Shown here piece after piece: positions 6,033 to 11,206 of a stretch of DNA of 11,206 nt. The stretch lies in contig DDBP01000248.1 of assembly GCA_002332795.1 (NCBI GenBank), forward strand, positions 1 through 11,206, read 5' to 3'. The notes under the pieces are model-generated. The model had not been told where the DNA came from. It saw only the letters and a list, made by a program, of their open reading frames with translations, and made no database searches. Numbering within the stretch: the stretch's first letter is position 1; every line of letters begins with the position of its first letter. The position numbers and the translations under genes were made by a program. The stretch comes from Anaerolineales bacterium UBA2029. GTDB taxonomy: Bacteria; Chloroflexota; Anaerolineae; Aggregatilineales; Aggregatilineaceae.

Positions 6033-7381
6033 CGGCGGAACAACCCCTTTCTGCCGCGCGCGACGGCGACTGGCGCATCGGCTGGAGCGGTAGTCAGGGT
6101 GACGTGACCCTGGCGCAGCGCCCGCCACAGCGTGCGCGGCGTGAGCGGTTTGCCGTACATCAACATACCCAGCCGGAAGACCCGCACCACCAGCCACATC
6201 ACGAACAGCACCGCGACGACCTGCAGCGCCAGGCTCAGCGCGATCTGCCAGGCAGGGACGCTCCCCAGCAGCCCCAGGCGCAGCGTCAGGCCGACCGCTG
6301 CCGTGAGCGGGAAGAAGGTGAAGAACACCGGCAGCACGCCGTCCGGATTGCTGAAGAATGTTCCCACGAACATGATCGGCAGCACGCCGAGGAATGTGAA
6401 GAAGCCAGCGATCTGCCGGCTCTCGGCCTCAGCGGTAACCGCCGCGCCGATGCCCAGCATCGTTGCCGCAAAGAGCAGGAAGTTGATCAGGAACAGCACG
6501 CCGATCAACACCAGGTGCGCCGGGTTGAACTCCGCCCCGCTGAAGAAGGCGCGCGCGTCCTGGTAAATCTGGCGGATCACCAGGGCGGCTCCGGCCCATA
6601 GCAATACCTGAGTCAGCGACAGCGCGCCCAGCCCCAGCAGCTTGCCCCACAGCAACTCCGCCGGGCGGGCGCTGGTCGCCAGAATCTCCATCAGGCGGTT
6701 TTCCTTTTCCTCTACGACACCGCTCATCAGGAACTGCGCGGTGGTGCTGGTGCTCATGAAGTAGATCATCACGAACAGGAACGGCAGGATGATGCGCCCC
6801 AGAACGGCCGCTTCGCTGAGTTCTTCGCCGGTCTCTTCGTCGCGGAGGACGAATTCCTGCGTGCTCAGCCGCTCGACCGGCACGGGCAGGGTAGCGGGTG
6901 CGCGGCTGGCGATCTGCGCCCGCATGAAGTCTTCGATATTGGAGCGCAGCGCTTCGGGCATGTTGCGCCGCACATATACGTCAATGCGTCCGGAGAACAG
7001 ATAGTTCTGCGGGATGACGAAATAGGCGTCGAGTTCGCCGTCCTGCAACTGCTGCCGGGCGAAGGCTTCCAGCCCGTCGAAATACTCCCCGATCAGCTTG
7101 CCGCGGCTGGTCTCTACCGGCATCGGCACCGTGGGATCGCTGATGGGGAAGTAACCCGCAGGATTGGGCGCGGCGGGATTGATGACCATCGCCCGGTCAA
7201 TGTAGCCGACACGCTGGAAGTCCTCCAGGCTGGTCTCACGATCGGCGGTGATCCAGACAACCACGACCATGGCCAGCAGAGTGATCAACGGGACACCAAA
7301 CGCGGTGAACAGGAAGCTGGGTCGCCGGAAGTTGTAGACGTACTCGCGGCGTGTCACCAGCCAGACTTTGCGACTGAGCAT
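6029..7381 (-). CDS. ABC-2 type exporter permease, NatB-like (permease 1)
   Basis: This 450-residue paralogue of permease 2 has the same plan. Helix 1 lies at about 22-44 and an extracytoplasmic domain at 45-190. Then come helices at about 194-216, 245-270, 288-312, 322-343, 348-370 and 378-402, and a short basic cytoplasmic tail. The coupling segment EEKENRLMEILATSARP is at 224-240. The outer domain is about 35 residues shorter than that of permease 2 and has no cysteine. The start at 7381 has AGGGGGG 6 nt upstream, overlapping the end of the ATPase gene; the ATPase stop is 3 nt before the ATG. Close spacing on both sides implies a heterodimeric membrane part made with one ATPase. Confidence 0.88.
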   Translation of the reverse strand: MLSRKVWLVTRREYVYNFRRPSFLFTAFGVPLITLLAMVVVVWITADRETSLEDFQRVGYIDRAMVINPAAPNPAGYFPISDPTVPMPVETSRGKLIGEYFDGLEAFARQQLQDGELDAYFVIPQNYLFSGRIDVYVRRNMPEALRSNIEDFMRAQIASRAPATLPVPVERLSTQEFVLRDEETGEELSEAAVLGRIILPFLFVMIYFMSTSTTAQFLMSGVVEEKENRLMEILATSARPAELLWGKLLGLGALSLTQVLLWAGAALVIRQIYQDARAFFSGAEFNPAHLVLIGVLFLINFLLFAATMLGIGAAVTAEAESRQIAGFFTFLGVLPIMFVGTFFSNPDGVLPVFFTFFPLTAAVGLTLRLGLLGSVPAWQIALSLALQVVAVLFVMWLVVRVFRLGMLMYGKPLTPRTLWRALRQGHVTLTTAPADAPVAVARGRKGLFRR

Positions 7382-7384
7382 GGC

Positions 7385-8326
7385 TCACCCCCCTGACGAT
7401 CCGTTGGCGCGCACCCCGCCGACCACCTCGATGAAGATTTCGTTGAGGCTGGGCACAGCCAGTTCGAAGCGGCGGATGCGATAGGCCGGGCTGGTTGCCA
7501 GGGCGGCCATCACCTCGTCGGGAGTGACGTTGTCGGCCAGCCGCAGCAACACGTCGCGCCCGTTCTCGCCCGCCTCCACCGCTTTCACGCCGGGCAGGGC
7601 AGCCCAGTCGCCCTCTCCCTCGACGATCACGGCGTTCTTGGCGAAGCGCTGCCGCACCTCGTGCACATCACCATACAGCACCGCGCGCCCCCGATTGATC
7701 ATCAGCAAGCGGTCGGCCATTTCTTCGATCTGATGCATCTGATGCGTGGACATGATGATCGTCACGCCCTCGCGGTTCATCTCATAGAGCAGGTCCTTGA
7801 CCATCTCCGTATTGACCGGGTCCAGGCCGGAGAACGGCTCGTCAATGATGATCAGGTCGGGGCGGTGCAGAATAGTGGCGATCACCTGCACTTTTTGCTG
7901 CATCCCCTTGCTGAGTTCTTTGACTTTGCTGCGGGCGTTCTCGGCCAGGCCCACATGTTCGAGGAGGCTCAGGGCGCGGGCGCGCGCTTCAGTGCCGGAT
8001 AGCCCCTTGAGCTGCCCCAGGTAGACCAGCATGTCCAGCACGCGGACGTTGTGATACAGGCCGCGCTCTTCCGGCAGATAGCCGATGCGCGCTTTGGTCG
8101 CCTCGGTGATCGGGCCGCCCAACACCTCGATGGAGCCCGTGTCGGGCTTGAGGATGTCGAGGATCATGCGGATGGTGGTCGTCTTGCCCGCGCCGTTGGG
8201 GCCGAGCATGGCGAAGATTTCGCCACGGCGCACGTCGAACGACAGGTTGTCTACGGCGGTGAAATCCCCATATTTCTTGGACACACCGCGCACGGAGATT
8301 GCCAGGTCTGGAGCCGAATCGTTCAT
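7385..8326 (-). CDS. ABC transporter ATP-binding protein, NatA-like with C-terminal DUF4162-type domain
   Basis: This 313-residue ATPase drives the two permeases that follow. Motifs in order are Walker A GPNGAGKTT (42-50), a Q-loop region GYLPEERGLY (82-91) with Glu where many ABC proteins have Gln, signature LSKGM (138-142), Walker B LIIIDEP (158-164, catalytic E163), D-loop SGLDP (166-170) and switch H195 in STHQM. The PEERGLY form and the LSKGMQQKVQ signature are typical of the NatA/YhaQ group. Residues from about 215 to 301 form the small C-terminal domain usual in that group, ending VPSLNEIFIEVVGG. The start at 8326 is supported by AAGGAG 7 nt upstream. It is the first gene of the exporter operon. 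Confidence 0.93.
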   Translation of the reverse strand: MNDSAPDLAISVRGVSKKYGDFTAVDNLSFDVRRGEIFAMLGPNGAGKTTTIRMILDILKPDTGSIEVLGGPITEATKARIGYLPEERGLYHNVRVLDMLVYLGQLKGLSGTEARARALSLLEHVGLAENARSKVKELSKGMQQKVQVIATILHRPDLIIIDEPFSGLDPVNTEMVKDLLYEMNREGVTIIMSTHQMHQIEEMADRLLMINRGRAVLYGDVHEVRQRFAKNAVIVEGEGDWAALPGVKAVEAGENGRDVLLRLADNVTPDEVMAALATSPAYRIRRFELAVPSLNEIFIEVVGGVRANGSSGG

Positions 8327-8333
8327 GCACTGT

Positions 8334-8339
8334 CTCCTT
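8334..8339 (-). promoter_or_regulatory. Shine-Dalgarno of the ABC ATPase gene
   Basis: AAGGAG on the minus strand, 7 nt before the ATG at 8326, supports that start. Confidence 0.7.
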
Positions 8340-8387
8340 ACTCAGGGTACACACGAGGGGGGAGCGCGCCCGACCGAGGTCTACTTG

Positions 8388-8417
8388 ATTATACGTAACC
8401 TGTCACCCCAGCGTAAC
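8388..8417 (-). promoter_or_regulatory. candidate promoter of the ABC exporter operon with GTTACG direct repeats
   Basis: A perfect TATAAT (complement of 8388-8393) lies 61 nt before the ATPase start. The -35 position at a 17-nt spacer reads TTACGC, a poor match. GTTACG occurs twice in the same orientation (8394-8399 and 8412-8417), 18 bp apart, one abutting the -10 and one covering the -35. A weak -35 with direct repeats over the promoter could mean control by a DNA-binding regulator, but no regulator gene is in view. Confidence 0.4.
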
Positions 8418-8493
8418 GGGTATTTAGTCACGCGCCGAAGTTGTCAGGCGGATTTCAGCTTGCTGTCAGGCAGGAGTGACCGCCTTACCCCAT

Positions 8494-10188
8494 TCAGGGG
8501 TTGGGCAACACCACCCGGTAAAGTTGCACAGATGGGCTATCGTAAACCAGGGCCAGGTAGGGCGCACGACGAGCATCGAAGTCGCCCAGGGCGCGCTCGT
8601 CCGGGCCGACGTAGACGTAATCAATGCCGAACGCCTTGAGCAGGCCCAGGCGCTCGGCGTCGGGCGTCGCCGCATCGAAGAAATCCTCGACTTCCCCCAT
8701 GCGCCGCGCAACCTCCGCCGTGAGCGACCAGTGTCCCAGGAAGCTGCGCACAGGGGCGCGCGCGGGTAACCAGTTGCCGCTGTAGAAATAGGACAGCGTC
8801 ACCTCGTCCAGGGTAGCATGTTCGCGCAGCCAGTCAACCGCGCCACGTTCATCAGCATGAGCATACACCAGCGGATCGTCTGTCCGCTGCACCACATAGC
8901 GCGTGAAAGTGAGGAGCGTATGGGCAGGGCTGGCAGTCACCAGCACCAACAAGAGGATCAGCACCAGACAGACCGCCCGCGCAGTCAGCGCGCGCTGCAG
9001 GCGGGGAGCGATTTCGTGCACCCAGCCTGTGGCCGCCAGAATTGACACGGGCACATGCCAGCCCTCCATGAAGCGCCGCTGAAAGTTCACCGGCAGGTAG
9101 ATCATGGTCAGCACAGTCAGGAACCACAACAACACGCCGCGCGCCGTTGCGCGATTCTGCCGCGCCAGGTGCCATGCCCCCGCCAGAGCCAGCGCCCACA
9201 CAGGCCCGTACAGATTGACCATGCCCCATACAGGCGGCGTGTACGTGTTGCCCTGTTTCAGCCAGCTTGCCAGTTGCGGATCGGCGTAGCTTTGCAGAGT
9301 CAGCGCGCCCGCCAGCAGCCCCCCTGGAGCGAAGATGAGCGCCAACAGTCCTGCCGCCTGCCAGGGAATGCGGCGCGCAGGCCAGGCCCGCCACAGGGCC
9401 TGGCCGGCCAGCACCAACCCCACCACGGCCAGTTGGTGCGCGTGAACGAGCGCTATGCCCAGTCCACAGAGCCAGGCCACTGCCACCCAGCGCCACTCTT
9501 TGCTCGCCAGCAGGCGCTCTCCGGCCACGATCATGCCCATCATCAAGACCATGTTGAGCATGCAATGGCCGTTATTGAGCAGGGCCACAAAACTGACCGC
9601 ATCGAAAAGCCACAGGTCCGGGGTCATGTCGGTCCTCGTGATTTCCGACAGGCCGGGCACCAGCGGCACGATCCAGCCCGTCCCCCCTGTGAACAGCAGG
9701 ATGAACAGCGCCAGTCGGCGCTCGGCAGGGCGCTCCAGGTAACGCGCGATGAAATGATAGGCAGCCAGTACGAACAGCGCACCGCAGGCCAGCCGCGCCA
9801 GATGGAAGACCAGCGGCAACGACAGCACAGTCAGACGGGCCAGGTGTCCCAAGACGATATAGAACGAAAAGAGCGGAAGCGGGCGGTTGGCAAAGGCTGT
9901 ATAGGGCAACACGTAGAGCCAGCGTCCCTGATGACCTTGCTGCATATTGGCCAGGTAGGAGTTGGTATCCAGGGGGTTGCTGATCACGCCGGTCGCGGTA
10001 GCGCCCGCTGGCGCAGCGAACCAGGCCACCGCATAGGGTACCGTGCCCACCAGCAGGAACAGTGCCGCCATGCCCCACACCCAGTACGGCGTGCGGCAGC
10101 GTTCACAGGACCGTGTATGGACAATATCTCTCATGCGATGGCGGAGTTGAAAAGCAGTCAATGGCCGCGCTGTGTCGAGTATAGTCAT
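8494..10188 (-). CDS. multipass GT-C-like membrane protein, putative glycosyltransferase
   Basis: This 564-residue protein has about ten hydrophobic helices between residues 36 and 422, among them 36-58, 105-126, 130-149, 158-177, 197-222, 233-265, 276-297, 324-341, 350-366 and 402-420. The first outer loop has NPLDTNSYLANMQQG (71-85); D74 sits where GT-C glycosyltransferases place a catalytic Asp. The C-terminal soluble part (about 430-564) has AVDWLREH, SFLGHW and GIDYVYVGPDERALG, a pattern I associate with large uncharacterised Chloroflexota membrane proteins. A lipid-linked sugar donor is likely if the GT-C reading is right, but donor and acceptor are unknown. The N-terminus has a C28/C31 pair. 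The start at 10188 lacks a clear Shine-Dalgarno; Met19 (10134) is a possible alternative. A 70-nt gap separates it from the gene upstream. Confidence 0.72.
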   Translation of the reverse strand: MTILDTARPLTAFQLRHRMRDIVHTRSCERCRTPYWVWGMAALFLLVGTVPYAVAWFAAPAGATATGVISNPLDTNSYLANMQQGHQGRWLYVLPYTAFANRPLPLFSFYIVLGHLARLTVLSLPLVFHLARLACGALFVLAAYHFIARYLERPAERRLALFILLFTGGTGWIVPLVPGLSEITRTDMTPDLWLFDAVSFVALLNNGHCMLNMVLMMGMIVAGERLLASKEWRWVAVAWLCGLGIALVHAHQLAVVGLVLAGQALWRAWPARRIPWQAAGLLALIFAPGGLLAGALTLQSYADPQLASWLKQGNTYTPPVWGMVNLYGPVWALALAGAWHLARQNRATARGVLLWFLTVLTMIYLPVNFQRRFMEGWHVPVSILAATGWVHEIAPRLQRALTARAVCLVLILLLVLVTASPAHTLLTFTRYVVQRTDDPLVYAHADERGAVDWLREHATLDEVTLSYFYSGNWLPARAPVRSFLGHWSLTAEVARRMGEVEDFFDAATPDAERLGLLKAFGIDYVYVGPDERALGDFDARRAPYLALVYDSPSVQLYRVVLPNP

Positions 10189-10258
10189 CGCCGCTCAGCC
10201 GACAACTGCCAGCGCCAGCACGGCCACGGCGTGTCAGGCCAGTGCCCCAATCGAATCC

Positions 10259-11095
10259 TTACCCTGCCTCCCAGTCGCGCAACAGGGCGCGCAGACGTGT
10301 GCCATAGACAGTGTGCGCGTGACGGTCGGCTTCTGTGCGCCACTCCCGCAGCGCATCCGCATAACGGCGCAAGTCGGGCGACGGTTCCCCGCACAACTGA
10401 TAGCGCATATGCACCAACGCCAGCGCGTAGCGATCGCCCAGATCGCGCATGGCCTGCCTGGTTGGGGGCAGAGTATCCAGCACGGCGCGCGCGGCCTCGT
10501 CCTGACGAGCCAGGAACAGACCCCAGGCCACCAGGGTATAGGCAAAGGTGAGGTTTTCGGCGCGCGGAGCATGAGCGCGCAGGCTCTCGGCAGCCTCGGC
10601 AAAGGCACCGCGGGCGACAAGGGCGTTGTACAGCGTGATATGCGCCAGGTCGCATAGCCAGCGGGCCGAGCTGTCTTCCTGGGCACATACGCCCCGCCCG
10701 GCCAGGATTGTCAGCGCTTCGCGGGCGAAGACTTCGGCCCGCGCGCCTTGTGCCTGAGCGATGCAGGCGCAGGCCAGCACCAGAGCGTTCTCTGCCGAGC
10801 GATCGCCGGCCTGACGCAGGGCGCGCGCTCGCGCCAGCACAGAGGCACTGTGCCCGGCCTGTATCAGCAGGATGCTGTCGGCCAGATAGCGCGTGTCCGG
10901 CCCGCGCCGCGCCCCACGCAACAGCCAGACCGTGACGCCCAACGCCAGCGGCAGCATCACCGCCATGAACACCCCGATGAGCACAATGACCTGTTGGTCC
11001 TGTCGCGGGTCGAGCGAGGCCAGGGTCAGGCCGAAGGCCAGGCCGATCAGCACCAACAACGCGAACCACAGCACCCGCATCCAGGGAAAAGGCAT
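10259..11095 (-). CDS. membrane-anchored helix-rich protein of unknown function
   Basis: I do not recognise the family. The 278-residue protein begins with two membrane helices (about 7-26 and 36-58) separated by a short loop, then a basic stretch (RGARR). A cytoplasmic-looking Ala/Leu/Arg-rich region runs from about 70 to 275. It reads as successive amphipathic helices of TPR-like size (for example SILLIQAGHSASVLARARAL, NALVLACACIAQAQG, YNALVARGAFAEAAESL, WGLFLARQDEAARAVL). Such solenoids usually bind other proteins. The start at 11095 was chosen because AAGG lies 8 nt and AGGAGG 13 nt upstream and the membrane helices follow at once. A frame open to 11185 has only a TTG start. It is co-directional with the GT-C-like gene and may be co-transcribed with it. 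Confidence 0.68.
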   Translation of the reverse strand: MPFPWMRVLWFALLVLIGLAFGLTLASLDPRQDQQVIVLIGVFMAVMLPLALGVTVWLLRGARRGPDTRYLADSILLIQAGHSASVLARARALRQAGDRSAENALVLACACIAQAQGARAEVFAREALTILAGRGVCAQEDSSARWLCDLAHITLYNALVARGAFAEAAESLRAHAPRAENLTFAYTLVAWGLFLARQDEAARAVLDTLPPTRQAMRDLGDRYALALVHMRYQLCGEPSPDLRRYADALREWRTEADRHAHTVYGTRLRALLRDWEAG

Positions 11096-11190
11096 GATCT
11101 TCGCCTTGCCTCCTGTGCCCCTCTCTGGCATAGACTCAGGAGCGGACAGCCATTGAGCGCCTCTTGAACGGGAGGCTGCCCTCAACTTTA

Positions 11191-11206
11191 CCTCACCCCC
11201 GCCCGG
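11191..11206. repeat. start of another CCTCA-type intergenic element, cut by the window edge
   Basis: CCTCACCCCCGCCCGG at the last 16 bases matches the left end of the element at 4458-4574 (CCTCAACCCCCGACCC) closely. It lies in the non-coding stretch upstream of the last gene. The rest is outside the window. Confidence 0.4.

Noticed and set aside
6033..6197. N-terminal extension of permease 2 by 55 residues
   Set aside because: It would overlap permease 1 by about 170 bp and its sequence is unlike the family. The ATGA overlap at 6029-6032 gives a typical start.
8488..8500. CCCC-ATTCA-GGGG hairpin at the end of the GT-C-like gene
   Set aside because: The stem is only 4-5 bp, contains the stop codon in its loop and has no T-run after it.
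9055..10551. A 498-codon open frame on the plus strand
   Set aside because: It is antisense to the GT-C-like gene and runs on into the next gene. Its low-complexity Gln/Arg/His/Pro composition shows no family motif.
11096..11185. N-terminal extension of the last gene to a TTG at 11185
   Set aside because: No ribosome site supports it and the added residues are low-complexity. The start at 11095 is followed directly by the membrane helix.

Overview
The window is about 11.2 kb of GC-rich bacterial chromosome with ten protein genes, nine of them on the minus strand. High GC, several Uma2-family genes, a GT-C-like membrane protein with a 'YVYVGP'-type C-terminal domain, an AUR1-like PAP2 protein and GACTC-rich and 'CCTCACCCC'-type intergenic repeats together suggest Chloroflexota (Anaerolineae-like). 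That is an inference from gene content; no marker gene is present. No RNA gene, CRISPR array, transposase or prophage gene was seen.

Layout, left to right. Positions 1-192 are non-coding and carry degenerate GACTC repeats. Positions 193-1900 hold three tandem Uma2-family (PD-(D/E)XK nuclease fold) genes on the minus strand. Two of them share almost identical ends around a diverged centre. Directly upstream of them, and possibly in the same transcript, is an alpha/beta-hydrolase gene (1928-3181) with a membrane-like N-terminal extension and glycine where the nucleophilic serine should be. The 269-bp gap at 3182-3450 carries divergent promoter candidates and a small palindrome-ended repeat. The only plus-strand gene, a PAP2/AUR1-like membrane phosphatase or phosphotransferase (3451-4359), follows. 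It ends in a convergent 314-bp gap filled with repeats and a terminator-like hairpin.

Positions 4674-8326 are a compact three-gene ABC exporter operon of the NatA/NatB type, read right to left: ATPase, permease 1, permease 2. Its junctions are a 3-nt gap and a 4-bp overlap. To its right are two more minus-strand genes: a 564-residue multipass GT-C-like protein (8494-10188) and a membrane-anchored, helix-rich protein of unknown function (10259-11095). The window ends inside what looks like another copy of the intergenic CCTCACCCC repeat.

The ABC operon is the clearest functional unit. The most notable observations are the mosaic Uma2 tandem array, the hydrolase lacking its nucleophile, and the layered intergenic repeats. 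I found no convincing evidence for a wholly new multi-gene system.
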